Shown here piece by piece: positions 36,248 to 46,600 of a DNA stretch of 64,000 nucleotides. How positions within the stretch are numbered: position 1 is the stretch's first letter; the number at the start of each line of letters is the position of its first letter. The DNA comes from JAFMDF01 sp965222705 (GTDB lineage: Bacteria > Bacteroidota > Bacteroidia > Chitinophagales > Saprospiraceae): the NCBI GenBank assembly GCA_965222705.1, contig CBDCUO010000001.1, positions 62,001 to 126,000 of the forward strand, written 5' to 3'. Position numbers and translations under genes: made by a program. Below the pieces are notes generated by a model that had not been told where the DNA came from, made no database searches, and saw only the letters and a program-made list of their open reading frames with translations.

Positions 36248-38150
36248 AATTAATAGGTTCGAATATAACCGTTGCCAGTGGAGGAATTTTAACATTTAAG
36301 GCATAAGGTTTTCCGTGCCAACCGGGGGCAGTAGCTTCCAGCATTTTTTTGTTTGAAATACCAGAGCCGCCATATTTTTCATTATCACTATTCAATACTT
36401 CTTTCCATTGACCACCTTTTAAAGTTCCAATTTTGTAATGCTCCCTAACGACGGGGGTGAAGTTGCATATCACCAATTGCATTTTATCTTCTGGCAAGCC
36501 TTTTCTAATATAGGCAATCATGCTATTTGCTGCATCGTCATGGGTGACCCATTCAAATCCTTTCGGCGAAAATTGATTTTGATAAATGGCAGGTGTTTTT
36601 TTATAATAGGCATTGAGGTCTTTAACCAATTTTTGGAGCCCCTTGTGGTATTGGTGTTCTGTTAGCCACCACTCCAGCCCTTTTTCAAGTTTCCATTCGG
36701 AAGTTTGTCCAAACTCATTTCCCATAAATAATAATTTTGTTCCTGGATGGGTAAACATATAGCTATACAATAACCGAAGATTGGAAAACCGCTGCCATTC
36801 ATCCCCGGTCATTCGATCAATGATGGCTCCCTTTCCATGTACCACCTCATCATGGGAAAGCGGTAGCATAAAATTTTCTGAAAAGCCATAAACTAGGCTA
36901 AATGTTATTTCATTATGATGGTATTTTCGATGTACCGGATCGTGCTTAAAATAACTCAAGGTATCGTGCATCCAGCCCATCATCCATTTCTGACCAAAGC
37001 CCAGTCCTCCTATATAAGTTGGCCGAGAGACTCCTGTCCAGGCGGTAGATTCTTCTGCAATCGTGATAACATCGGGAAATGCCTGATAAACCATTTCATT
37101 AAATTCTTTTAAAAAAGAAACGGCTTCCAAGTTTTCATTGCCTCCATACATATTAGGAATCCATTGTCCTTCTTCTCTCGAATAATCCAGATAGAGCATA
37201 GAAGCAACGGCATCTACTCGCAGGCCGTCCACATGGTATTTATCTAGCCAAAATAAAGCATTGGAAATTAAATAAGATCGCACTTCGTGTCGCCCATAGT
37301 TAAAAATCAGGCTTTTCCAATCCGGATGGAAACCCTTTTTGGGGTCGGCATGCTCGTATAAATGGGTGCCGTCAAATTGTGCCAGGCCATGTGCATCTTC
37401 TGGAAAATGAGAAGGCACCCAATCTAAGATAACTCCGATCCCTGCCTGATGAAACGCATCTACTAAAAACATAAAATCTTGCGGGGTGCCAAAACGACTG
37501 GTCGGTGCAAAATAACCCGTAATTTGATAGCCCCAGCTCGGATAAAAAGGGTGTTCCATTATTGGCAAAAACTCTACATGTGTAAAACCCATTTGTTGAA
37601 CATATTCAACCATTTCTTGGCCCATTTCTCGGTAGCTCAAAGATTTATCTTCAGCGATCTTTTTCCAGGAACCTATATGCACCTCATACACGGAATAAGG
37701 CTGGGGCTTGCCTGCCTTCTTTTTTCGTTCTTTCAGCCATTCTTCATCTTTCCAATCATAATTCAATTCCCAAGTAATGGAAGAAGTACTTGGAGGTATT
37801 TCCCAAAACAGTGCGAAAGGATCCCCTTTTTCCAACAGGCGGCCGTCTTTGGTTTTTATACAATATTTATAGAGTTCTCCTTTACCTACTTTGGGAATAA
37901 AGCCTTCCCAAATACCGGAACTATCCCACCGTGGAAATAAAGAATGCACTTCTTTTTTCCAATTATTAAAATTGCCAATAACAGATACACCTGTTGCATT
38001 TGGTGCCCAAACGGCAAATAGTGTTCCCCATTGGCCATCCACTTCGGTCACGTGACTACCCAGTTTTTCATATAGTTTGAAATGCTTCCCGGATTTGAAA
38101 AGGTTAATGTCAAAGTCTGTCAAAAAACTATGATTGATTACGTTTGCCAT
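36246..38150 (-). CDS. glgB: 1,4-alpha-glucan (glycogen) branching enzyme
   Basis: This enzyme transfers alpha-1,4 glucan segments to O6 to make the branches of glycogen. The 634 residues carry an N-terminal CBM48 (about 30-120, GTLFAVWAPNATGVSVIGNF). A GH13 barrel follows, with region II DGLRVDAVASMLYLDY (nucleophile Asp about 315), region III AEESTAWTGVS (acid Glu about 368), and region IV LPLSHDEVVHGKG. A beta-domain forms the C-terminus. It lacks the extra N-terminal N1 domain of longer GlgB forms. No other glycogen genes adjoin it. A candidate promoter (TAACTTTG on the minus strand) lies 60 bases upstream. Confidence 0.96.
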   Translation of the reverse strand: MANVINHSFLTDFDINLFKSGKHFKLYEKLGSHVTEVDGQWGTLFAVWAPNATGVSVIGNFNNWKKEVHSLFPRWDSSGIWEGFIPKVGKGELYKYCIKTKDGRLLEKGDPFALFWEIPPSTSSITWELNYDWKDEEWLKERKKKAGKPQPYSVYEVHIGSWKKIAEDKSLSYREMGQEMVEYVQQMGFTHVEFLPIMEHPFYPSWGYQITGYFAPTSRFGTPQDFMFLVDAFHQAGIGVILDWVPSHFPEDAHGLAQFDGTHLYEHADPKKGFHPDWKSLIFNYGRHEVRSYLISNALFWLDKYHVDGLRVDAVASMLYLDYSREEGQWIPNMYGGNENLEAVSFLKEFNEMVYQAFPDVITIAEESTAWTGVSRPTYIGGLGFGQKWMMGWMHDTLSYFKHDPVHRKYHHNEITFSLVYGFSENFMLPLSHDEVVHGKGAIIDRMTGDEWQRFSNLRLLYSYMFTHPGTKLLFMGNEFGQTSEWKLEKGLEWWLTEHQYHKGLQKLVKDLNAYYKKTPAIYQNQFSPKGFEWVTHDDAANSMIAYIRKGLPEDKMQLVICNFTPVVREHYKIGTLKGGQWKEVLNSDNEKYGGSGISNKKMLEATAPGWHGKPYALNVKIPPLATVIFEPIN

Positions 38151-38209
38151 AAATAGCGCTATAATTGATTATGATGTTTCAAGGAAATTTTAAGGCTAAA
38201 AAATATATG

Positions 38210-38217
38210 CAAAGTTA
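38210..38217 (-). promoter_or_regulatory. Candidate -7 box for glgB
   Basis: On the minus strand this reads TAACTTTG, followed by CATA. It matches the Bacteroidota -7 consensus, about 60 bases upstream of the glgB ATG. No clear -33 element is seen. Confidence 0.35.
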
Positions 38218-38403
38218 GAAAACTATCAAATAACTTAGTGTATTTTTTACACTTATTTAACATCTTGACATAAAAGATTAGGAAAAGGTATTTTTATATA
38301 TTGTTTTTTGTGTTTGAAAAATAAACCTATTTCTTTCAGCTTCTTTTTATTCTGCTTGGAGGAGAAATTGAAAAAATTAGTTCCTTTTTTTCAGAGAAAG
38401 CTA

Positions 38404-38411
38404 TATCTTTG
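38404..38411 (+). promoter_or_regulatory. Candidate -7 box for rplY
   Basis: TATCTTTG, followed by CA, is a strong -7 match 34 bases ahead of the ATG at 38445. A TTAG at 38377-38380 could be a weak -33 element. Its last bases form a TTG that would be a spurious upstream start for rplY. Confidence 0.5.
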
Positions 38412-38444
38412 CAAACCTTTTTTAAAAATCATAAAAATAAGGAC

Positions 38445-39080
38445 ATGAAATCAATTGCGTTTACTGGAAATCTGAGAAAGGAAACAGGAAAAAGGGCAAG
38501 TAAAGCTATTAGAAAGGAAGGTAGAATTCCCTGCGTAATGTATGGTAGCGAGGATAATATTCATTTCTCTACAACTTATAATGATATTAGGCATATAGTC
38601 TATACGCCGGACTTTAAAGTAGCGGAAATTTCGGTTGAGGGGGTCACCCATAGGTGTATCTTAAAAGAGGTACAATTTCATCCAGTCACAGAAAATATCC
38701 AGCATATTGATTTTTTGAAACTGGAAGAGGACCGGCCAGTAAAATTGGAAGTGCCTATTCGTTTTAAGGGCGTTTCGCCGGGGGTGAAAAATGGAGGTAT
38801 TCTACAGCAATCACTCCGCAGAATAAAAATTAAAACCACCCCCGACCAAATGGTAGACGAAATGCATGTTGATATTTCCAACTTGTTATTGGGGAAAGCT
38901 GTTCGAGTTAGAGACCTAGAGGTTCCTGAAGGCATTGAAGTAATGAATGCACCCGGAATACCTGTTGCCTCTGTTAATGTGCCAAGGGCCTTGCGTAGTG
39001 AAGCAGAAGAAACAGAAGAAGAGGATATCATAACAGAAGGGGAAGAGGGGGCAGAGGAAACTACTGAAGAAGCGAGCTAA
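38445..39080 (+). CDS. rplY: 50S ribosomal protein L25/general stress protein Ctc
   Basis: A 5S rRNA-binding protein of the large subunit, 211 residues, in the long CTC/TL5 form. The N-terminal L25 domain (about 1-90) reads MKSIAFTGNLRKETGKRASK then RKEGRIPCVMYG. The C-terminal TL5 beta-domain (about 95-185) includes VPIRFKGVSPGVKNGGILQQ. The tail is very acidic (EETEEEDIITEGEEGAEETT), frequent in Bacteroidota. The start is placed at the ATG at 38445. An in-frame TTG at 38409 lies inside the promoter box. A strong terminator follows. Confidence 0.95.
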   Translation: MKSIAFTGNLRKETGKRASKAIRKEGRIPCVMYGSEDNIHFSTTYNDIRHIVYTPDFKVAEISVEGVTHRCILKEVQFHPVTENIQHIDFLKLEEDRPVKLEVPIRFKGVSPGVKNGGILQQSLRRIKIKTTPDQMVDEMHVDISNLLLGKAVRVRDLEVPEGIEVMNAPGIPVASVNVPRALRSEAEETEEEDIITEGEEGAEETTEEAS

Positions 39081-39100
39081 TACATATTTTTAAGCTTTCT

Positions 39101-39136
39101 AAAAAGGATTAGATTTAATCGTCTAATCCTTTTTTT
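39101..39136 (+). terminator. Intrinsic terminator after rplY
   Basis: The stem AAAAAGGATTAGA/TCTAATCCTTTTT with an 8-base loop is followed by a T-run. Confidence 0.9.
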
Positions 39137-39230
39137 GTTTGGTAAATAAAAATCAAGCTATTTATACAATAATTACAATTCTCGTAAAGTTTAGATACTG
39201 TAATTTTTTTTTAATAATAAAAAATTTTTT

Positions 39231-39464
39231 ATGCAGCAAAACTTTACAATTAATGATTTGGTTAAGTACATCTACAAAGAAACTTCCACTACAGAATCTA
39301 CGGCTATTAAAGAGGCTTTAAGAGTAGATTCGGTGCTATTTGACAACTTTCAGGATTTGATGAGTGGATATATTCATTTGCCAAAGGTTACATTTGCACC
39401 AACCACTATGACACTTCAAAATATCTTGGGGTATAGTGCGCAGGGAGTTGTAGAAACCCATTAG
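39231..39464 (+). CDS. Small conserved acidic protein, 77 residues
   Basis: Begins MQQNFTINDLVKYIYKETST and ends with QNILGYSAQGVVETH. It is predicted all-helical in its first two thirds. The layout of a short helix (LVKYIYKETS), a region of the type EALRVDSVLFDNF, and a terminal QNIL-Y-S motif is common to a family of uncharacterised Bacteroidota proteins of about 70-80 residues. It has no signal peptide, membrane segment or cysteine. It is free-standing between two intrinsic terminators, so it is its own transcription unit. The function is unknown. Confidence 0.75.
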   Translation: MQQNFTINDLVKYIYKETSTTESTAIKEALRVDSVLFDNFQDLMSGYIHLPKVTFAPTTMTLQNILGYSAQGVVETH

Positions 39465-39498
39465 ACTTAACAAGTCTTTTAACCCTTATTTGGGTGGT

Positions 39499-39536
39499 AA
39501 AAAGCCGTGAGTTTTTTCTTGAACTCACGGCTTTTG
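39499..39536 (+). terminator. Intrinsic terminator after the 77-residue protein gene
   Basis: The stem AAAAGCCGTGAGTT/AACTCACGGCTTTT is perfect, with an 8-base loop. Confidence 0.92.
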
Positions 39537-39673
39537 CTTTTGCTCTGCCAAAAACATTATTTTTTTTGTGTTTTTTTCCTATGTGTCTTGTTAATATATT
39601 ATATTTGTTATGCCCCAGATTGGGCTTTGGAAGAGTAGCCCCCAAAATTTCATGAATGCTCAAAAAAAAATAA

Positions 39674-40564
39674 ATGAACAGACCCTCAATCATTTGTTTT
39701 GGTGAAGTGCTGTGGGATATGCTCCCCACTGGTAAAGTGGCAGGAGGTGCGCCCCTGAATGTGGCTTTTCACGCGACCAATTTCGGCCTAGCAACTCAGG
39801 TTATTAGTCGGGTCGGAGAGGACTATTTAGGAGATGCATTAATGGATTTTATGAAGGAAAAAGGACTTTCCACGGAGCTGGTGCAGAAAGATGCTTACTT
39901 CCCAACGGGAAAGGTAGAAGTGCAAATAGATGCTAGAGGAATTGCTTCTTATAAAATTGTAAAACCCGTCGCTTGGGATTATATCAATCCAGGCTTAGCA
40001 ATTGACCAAGCGATAAAAGAAGCAAGGTTACTGGTATATGGAAGCCTAGCGGCCCGAAACGCAAGAAGCAGAGAAACGCTTTTACATATTTTAAGTTTAG
40101 CTAAACTAAGAGTGTTTGATGTTAATCTGCGGCTGCCTTATTATTCAAAAGAATTATTAGAAATGCTCCTCACGCAGGCCGATATTGTAAAGATGAATGA
40201 AGAAGAACTGGGATTGATCGGTTCCTGGTTTACTCAACAACATGGAGAGATAACGACAGCGATTGCTTTAAAAAACCATTTCCGACTAAAATCATTGATT
40301 ATTACTAAGGGGGAAGAAGGTTCTTTTCTCATTACTCAGAACAAGGCATTTTTCCAAAAAGGAATCGAAGTGAGCGTACGGGATACCATCGGGAGTGGAG
40401 ATGCTTTTTTGGCTGCTTTTTTGTATAAAATGTTAAAAGGAGCGGACCCCAAAAATTGCCTTGAATTTGCAGGCAAAACAGGCGCATTGGTCGCTAGTAA
40501 AAAAGGGGGCACTCCTGATATTAATGAAGCAATGGTTGAAAATTTTGAAACAATGGTCGTCTAA
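39674..40564 (+). CDS. PfkB-family carbohydrate kinase (fructokinase-like)
   Basis: A 296-residue sugar kinase of the ribokinase fold that transfers ATP phosphate to a sugar hydroxyl. The N-terminal pattern is CFGEVLWDMLPTGKVAGGAP and GGAPLNVAFHATNFGL. The C-terminal PfkB signature is DTIGSGDAFLAAFLYKML, with the catalytic base Asp in GSGDAF near residue 242. The GEVLWDM opening and the length resemble fructokinases, but substrate cannot be fixed. It is monocistronic. A TATATTTG box at 39600-39607, 67 bases upstream, may be its promoter. Confidence 0.88.
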   Translation: MNRPSIICFGEVLWDMLPTGKVAGGAPLNVAFHATNFGLATQVISRVGEDYLGDALMDFMKEKGLSTELVQKDAYFPTGKVEVQIDARGIASYKIVKPVAWDYINPGLAIDQAIKEARLLVYGSLAARNARSRETLLHILSLAKLRVFDVNLRLPYYSKELLEMLLTQADIVKMNEEELGLIGSWFTQQHGEITTAIALKNHFRLKSLIITKGEEGSFLITQNKAFFQKGIEVSVRDTIGSGDAFLAAFLYKMLKGADPKNCLEFAGKTGALVASKKGGTPDINEAMVENFETMVV

Positions 40565-40737
40565 TTATTTCTTTTTTGTGCTTCCCAAATGTGCTGTTCA
40601 CCTCCACAAAAATATTTCTCTTCTTAATTAGATTCGCTACGCGACATTTTCAAATTGAGCTTATAACAAACTGTTTGGAAAAAGCTATTTTAAAAAATAG
40701 TTAATTAACTGTTAATAAAAAGACACAAAAGTTAAAA

Positions 40738-40772
40738 TTTTGGGTTAAACTTCTTAAGAAAACCTAAATTTG
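40738..40772 (+). promoter_or_regulatory. Bacteroidota promoter for the DUF2911 gene
   Basis: TTTTGG at 40738-40743, a 21-base spacer, then TAAATTTG at 40765-40772. It lies 71 bases upstream of the start codon and is one of the best matches in the window. Confidence 0.6.
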
Positions 40773-40843
40773 CCATCGCTTTATAGTTAACAGGTAAATC
40801 ATACATTTACATTTTTCTTAATTTTAAAACCAAAATTAATAAA

Positions 40844-41716
40844 ATGAAGAAATTATTTTTAAGCATCTGTACAGTTGCTACATTATTCTTTTTTATTGCA
40901 GAATCTCAGGCACAAATTAGAACTCCTGCACCAAGTCCGAGTGCTAAATTTACACAAACGGTTGGTTTAACGGATGTCACGATTGAATACTCTCGTCCTG
41001 GAGTAAAAGACCGAACAATCTTTGCTGCAGATGGCTTGGTTCCCTTTGGGAAAGTGTGGAGAACGGGCGCTAATGCTGCTACTAAAATTACATTTGGAGA
41101 TGATGTAAAGGTTGGAGGAAAAGAATTGAAAAAAGGAGCGTATGCCATTTTAACCATCCCGAAAGCCACTGAATGGACGGTCCAGTTTCATACTTATGAA
41201 TCTGGCAACTGGAGTAGCTATACGGAAAAGGAACCAGCTGCAAGTGTAAGTGCTACACTTGATGACTTACCTTTTTCTGTTCATAATTTCGTTATTGCGA
41301 TTGGTAATTTATCTAATGATGGAGGAGACTTACAATTTATTTGGGATAAAACTGTTGCTACAGTGCCGCTAAAATTTGAGGTAGATAGCAAAGTCGTGGC
41401 AGCTATTGAGAAGACATTAAGTGGGCCAACTTCGGGCGATTATTATGCTGCTGCTAATTATTATCATTCTACTGGTAAAGACTTGAACAAAGCCTTGATG
41501 TGGGTTCAAAAAGCAACTAAAGTAGAAAACCCAAGATTCTGGCAGGTACGAAGAGAGGCATTGATTTTGGCAGACCTCGGTAGAAAGGAGGAAGCAATTG
41601 CGACGGCAAAAAAATCTATGGAATTAGCGAAAGCTGCTGGCAATGAGGACTATGTAAGAATGAATGAAAAATCTATCGCTGAATGGAGCGGCAAAATGAA
41701 GTCAGGCATGAAGTAA
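40844..41716 (+). CDS. Secreted DUF2911 protein with TPR-like C-terminus
   Basis: A 290-residue protein with a signal peptide (1-23, ending SQAQ). The DUF2911 domain (about 28-165) has the family hallmarks VTIEYSRPGVKDRTIFA, VPFGKVWRTGANAATKITF and LKKGAYAILTIP. It ends in helices of TPR type (about 205-280, ALMWVQKATKVENPRFWQVR). Such proteins are abundant in Bacteroidota and of unknown function; a periplasmic or outer-membrane location is inferred. It has its own promoter and terminator. Confidence 0.88.
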   Translation: MKKLFLSICTVATLFFFIAESQAQIRTPAPSPSAKFTQTVGLTDVTIEYSRPGVKDRTIFAADGLVPFGKVWRTGANAATKITFGDDVKVGGKELKKGAYAILTIPKATEWTVQFHTYESGNWSSYTEKEPAASVSATLDDLPFSVHNFVIAIGNLSNDGGDLQFIWDKTVATVPLKFEVDSKVVAAIEKTLSGPTSGDYYAAANYYHSTGKDLNKALMWVQKATKVENPRFWQVRREALILADLGRKEEAIATAKKSMELAKAAGNEDYVRMNEKSIAEWSGKMKSGMK

Positions 41717-41744
41717 AATAAGTTTGAGCCTTAAGTTTTCTCGT

Positions 41745-41785
41745 AAAAAATGGCTTATTCCACTGATTGGAATAAGCCATTTTTT
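41745..41785 (+). terminator. Intrinsic terminator after the DUF2911 gene
   Basis: An 18-bp perfect stem (AAAAAATGGCTTATTCCA with its complement) with a 5-base loop and a T-run. Confidence 0.95.
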
Positions 41786-41977
41786 ATTTCGATGGATTGC
41801 AGACCGGAAAGAGCACTAGATTTATTTGGTTTAGTTACAATAAATCTAAATAACTGATTGTCAACTTAAAACAATTAAATCTCCCTTTCTTTTTTTTAGA
41901 TGAGCCTTCTTAAGATAGTTAAGATTTTGTTAATTTATTTAGAAATATTCTAAATAACAATCCCCATATATTATTTA

Positions 41978-42008
41978 TTGGCCAAGATAAAGACGAATTA
42001 TATCTTTG
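41978..42008 (+). promoter_or_regulatory. Promoter of the act-cox respiratory operon
   Basis: TTG at 41978-41980, a 20-base spacer, then TATCTTTG at 42001-42008, followed by CG. It lies 75 bases upstream of actA. No other terminator or good promoter is visible before 57.7 kb, so the whole operon probably starts here. Confidence 0.6.
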
Positions 42009-42083
42009 CGCTGACAAAATCAGGATAATTCGATATGTATTGAGATTTCAGAAAAAATTGAAATCGTTTAAACCAATTTCTCG

Positions 42084-43511
42084 ATGATATACAGGTGTTT
42101 TATTTCTAAATTTTTGGCGCTATTCACTACCCTGTTTTTTAGTGCTTCTTTTCTTTCTGCTCAGAATTTGGATGAAGGAAAAAATCTTTTTAGAACGAAT
42201 TGCGCTACCTGTCATGCTAAAGATATGAAAAGCAAACTGACGGGGCCAGCGTTAGGTGGAACGCGGGAACGTTGGGCAGATTATGATGAGGCGGAGCTTT
42301 ATGAATGGATTCGCAATTCGCAAGCGATGATTGCATCCGGACATCCCAAGGCGGTAGAAGTGTGGAATGAGTGGAAGCCAATTATAATGAACCCTTTCCC
42401 CAATTTAACGGATGACCAAATAGCCAATATTTTAGCCTACGTTGACGGAGTTTATAAAGGAACTTATGGTGCCCCCAAGGGGCCTGTTGACCCCATTGCT
42501 CAGGTGACTGAAAAAAGCGATAACACATTATTGTTTGTAATCCTCTTTCTGATACTTGGTTTATTAGCCATTGTATTAGCTAGAATTATTTCCAATCTCA
42601 ACCATTTAGCTCAGGTAAAAGAAGGAAGAGCACCTGCTCAAAGGCAAACTTTGGTGGATCTCTTGACCAGCAAGGGGGTTATTGGTTTTGTGATTTTTGC
42701 CCTCATTGTTTTGGGCGGCTATACGACGATTAATAATGCGATAGAATTAGGGCGACAACAAGGGTATATACCGGATCAACCGATTAAATTTTCTCATGCT
42801 ACACACGCGGGACAACAAAAAATTGACTGCCAATACTGCCACGATGGAGCCAGGAGAAGCAGACATTCTGTGATTCCAGCAGCCAATACTTGCATGAATT
42901 GTCATAAAGCTGTTAAGTATGGCTCTAAATATGGTACGGCAGAGCTGACAAAAATTTACGCTTCTATTGGCTATAACCCTAGTACAGATAGGTATGTAAG
43001 TGATTATGAGCAAATGAGCGAAGAAGATATTGCCAAAATTTATAAAAAATGGATCGTTGACCAGTTTGTTCAGGACGAAGCAAATCAAACAAAATATAGT
43101 GCTTTAAAATTAGCAGATGCCGCTCTACAAGCAGCAGATACCCAATGGGATGACATTGTAGCATCTTTAACCAATGACCAGAAAAAGATGGTGCAGGGGC
43201 CTATTGAATGGGTTCGGGTACATAATTTACCTGATCATGCTTATTTCAATCATGCTCAGCATGTATCCATTGGGAAAGTGGAATGTCAGACCTGCCATGG
43301 CAAAGTAGAAGAAATGGATGTTGTCGGCCAATATGCCCCATTGTCTATGGGTTGGTGCGTCAATTGTCATCGAGAAACAGAGGTCAAGTTCGCCAATAAT
43401 GACTACTATCAGTCTTATGAGCAATATCATAAAGAAATAAAAGATGGCATCAGGAATAAAGTGACCGTAGAGGATATAGGAGGTCTGGAATGCCAAAAAT
43501 GTCATTATTAA
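42084..43511 (+). CDS. actA: Alternative complex III subunit ActA, multihaem cytochrome c
   Basis: A 475-residue periplasmic haem protein of the quinol:cytochrome c oxidoreductase that replaces the bc1 complex. After a signal peptide (to SAQN) is a monohaem cytochrome c domain (CATCH near residue 38). Next comes a membrane helix (about 153-172) and a second (about 205-222). The pentahaem part then has CQYCH, CMNCH, CQTCH, CVNCH and CQKCH, giving six CxxCH motifs in all. The classical ActA is pentahaem, so the N-terminal cytochrome c is an added domain. The last haem motif is at the very C-terminus. It is the first gene of the operon, 90 bases before actB. Confidence 0.95.
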   Translation: MIYRCFISKFLALFTTLFFSASFLSAQNLDEGKNLFRTNCATCHAKDMKSKLTGPALGGTRERWADYDEAELYEWIRNSQAMIASGHPKAVEVWNEWKPIIMNPFPNLTDDQIANILAYVDGVYKGTYGAPKGPVDPIAQVTEKSDNTLLFVILFLILGLLAIVLARIISNLNHLAQVKEGRAPAQRQTLVDLLTSKGVIGFVIFALIVLGGYTTINNAIELGRQQGYIPDQPIKFSHATHAGQQKIDCQYCHDGARRSRHSVIPAANTCMNCHKAVKYGSKYGTAELTKIYASIGYNPSTDRYVSDYEQMSEEDIAKIYKKWIVDQFVQDEANQTKYSALKLADAALQAADTQWDDIVASLTNDQKKMVQGPIEWVRVHNLPDHAYFNHAQHVSIGKVECQTCHGKVEEMDVVGQYAPLSMGWCVNCHRETEVKFANNDYYQSYEQYHKEIKDGIRNKVTVEDIGGLECQKCHY

Positions 43512-43601
43512 AATACAAATTTATTTGCCCCATTCAATTAAAATATAAGCTTAAAGGTGTTGAATTTTGTTTTCAAAATTCAAGAACTCAAACAATTATA
43601 G

Positions 43602-46600
43602 ATGAAAAATCAAAAGCAGGATATCTGGATCGGAACAGAAACATTGAAAAACGATCCAGATTTTTTGGAAATGGCAGAGAAAGAATTTGTGGACAATCCA
43701 AAAGAAGCAGATCATTCAATGTCTGCCAATCGACGGGATTTTTTGAAAGTGTTGGGCTTCAGTTTAGGAGCGGCTTCTGTTGCAGCCGCGTGCGATACCC
43801 CTGTAAGAAGGGCTATCCCCTATGTTACTAAGCCGGATGCAATTGTTCCTGGTGTGGCGACTTATTATGCTTCTTCTTTTGTTAATGGAGGAGATTATTG
43901 TCCCATATTGGTAAAAACGAGGGAAGGTCGCCCTATTAAAATAGAAGGAAACTCGCTTTCTAGTATAACAAAAGGGGGAACGAGTGCCAGAGCGCAAGCG
44001 AGTGTTTTGTCCTTATATGATACGGCTCGATTAAAAGGACCTAAAAAAGCAGACGGCAAATCTTTTGATGCCATTAGCTGGGTGGATTTGGATAAAGAAA
44101 TTGCTAGTAAATTGAGTACAAGCGCCAATATCCGCATCGTTACCAATACCATTTTAAGTCCTTCTACTAAAAGGGCGATTGCCGAATTTCAAGCGAAGTT
44201 TCCAAATACGAAGGTGATCACTTATGACCCCGTTTCCAGTTCTGCCTTATTACAAGCGAACGAAATTTGTTTTGGACAAAGAACGGCTCCTGACTATAAG
44301 TTTGATAAAGCGGATGTAATTGTGGGCTTGAATTGTGACTTTTTAGGTACTTGGATTTCTCCCATTGAATATGCAGCAGGCTATGCAGAAAATAGAAAGA
44401 TAAAAAGCTTGGAAAATGCCAAAATGTCTCGCCACTATCAGGTAGAGAGCTATATGTCCATGACGGGCTCTAATGCAGATCACCGGATATTGATTAAGCC
44501 TTCTGAGTTGGGAGCAGCTATTGCCACCTTGTATAATGAAGTGGCAGCTTTGACTGAAGGCGCAAGCGTGAATGCTCCTGCTTTGAATGATCAAGCAGCT
44601 ACTGCAATAAAAACAATTGCCCGGGACTTAGCTAGTCATAAAGGACGCTCACTGGTCGTTTCCGGCTCTAATAATAAAAACGAGCAAATTTTAATAAATA
44701 AAATAAACGACCTACTGGGCAATTATGGCCAGACGATTGACTTTGCCAATGCTTCTAATCAAAGGCAAGGCATTGATAAGGACGTGCAGGATTTGGTCAG
44801 TGAGATGAGTAGCGGTGGCGTAGATGTTTTATTGATGATGGGCAATGCCAATCCGGCTTTTGACCTCCCGAATGGACAACAATTTGCAGAGGCTTGTGCT
44901 AATATTGGGTTAAAAGTGTCTTTTTCTGGCTTGATGAATGAAACAACAGCCGCTTGTGATTATATTGTACCCGCACCGCACTATTTAGAATCTTGGGGCG
45001 ATGTCGAGCCCAAGAAAGGTCATTATAGTTTAATTCAGCCGACTATTCATCCTTTATTTGATACCAGAGAGGCAGAAGTTACTTTGCTGGCTTGGGCAGG
45101 TAGTAGCAATTTGAATAAAAACGCTGACCAACCTTATTATGAATATGTAAAACAAACCTGGAATAACCTCTTTGCACAGCAGACCAATTATGGTTCTTTC
45201 CAGCCTTTTTGGGATAATGCTTTACACGATGGCGTTTATGAAGTGCCACAGGCTCTCAATCCGGTCACTTTTTCTGAAAATATGAATCTAGCCAGTTTGA
45301 CAGTCAGTCAACCAGGTAATTCAGAACTGGAAATTTCTTTTTATGAAACTGTCAATATGGGAGCTGGGCAATATATCACTAATCCTTGGCTGATGGAAAT
45401 GCCTGATCCGATTACTCGTACCGTTTGGGGCAATTATTTGAGTATTCCTGTTAAGTGGGGAGGGGTAAGGACTTTTGAAGGATTTAAGGGATTAAACGAA
45501 GAAGAATATAGAGGAAAAGCAGATCAAGTCAATTTGGATATCAATGGTACAGCTCAAAAAATAACCGTTGTCCGACAGTTTGGGCAAATGGAGGGCACTG
45601 TTTCTCTAGGGTTGGGTTATGGAAGAGAGGTGGTTGGCGAAACTGGACGAAATGTAGGTGTTAATGTATTCCCTTGGCTATCAACCGATTCAGATGGCAA
45701 TACCCAATATCATGCAGCAGTTGCCAATCTGTCAGAAAGCATAGATGTGGACGAAGAGTTTGCCTGCGTACAATACCACCATACAATGGGGGTAAAAGGA
45801 ATTGACGAAGCAACGGGAGAAGTGATCAACGTAGATGAGGCAGCGACTGTTGACAATAATGTTTTGGTAAAAGCTTTTGGCCTGCAGGGTTATCAAACTT
45901 CCTTGACAGGGCGTTCTATCATCCGTCAGGGAGATGTGAGCAACATTAAAAAATTTGCAGAAGATTTGGTACATGAGCGGGAACATCACCAAGAATTAAA
46001 TTCTTATACCTTATACCCAGACCGCAGCGATTTTTATGGAGCGGGACACCACTGGGGGATGTTTATAGATTTGAACGCTTGTACAGGTTGTGGTGCCTGT
46101 CAGGTAGCTTGCATGGCAGAAAATAATGTGCCGGTTGTTGGTAAAAAAGAAGTTTCCAGACACCATGAGATGACTTGGATGCGGATTGATCGCTACTATT
46201 ATGGCGATTATGAAAATCCCAATGTGGTCTATCAGCCCATGATGTGTCAGCATTGCGATAATGCGCCTTGCGAAAATGTTTGCCCAGTAGCGGCGACCAA
46301 CCATAGTTCAGAAGGATTGAATCAGATGACTTACAATCGTTGTATTGGTACACGCTATTGCGCCAATAACTGCCCGTATAAAGTTCGTCGTTTTAACTGG
46401 CTGGATTATACAACAGCGGATATATTTCCTTCCAATGAATACCCCATTAATGGAGAGGAAACCCCTTACGGAGCAGATAATTTAACCCGCATGGTATTAA
46501 ATCCTGATGTAACCGTTCGGTCAAGAGGGGTTATAGAAAAATGTAGTTTTTGCGTACAGCGAATTCAGGAAGGCAAATTGACTGCTAAACAAGAAGGAAG

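Noticed and set aside
43490..43831. A plus-strand frame bridging actA and actB
   Set aside because: It overlaps the certain start of actB in another frame, and its peptide is not protein-like.
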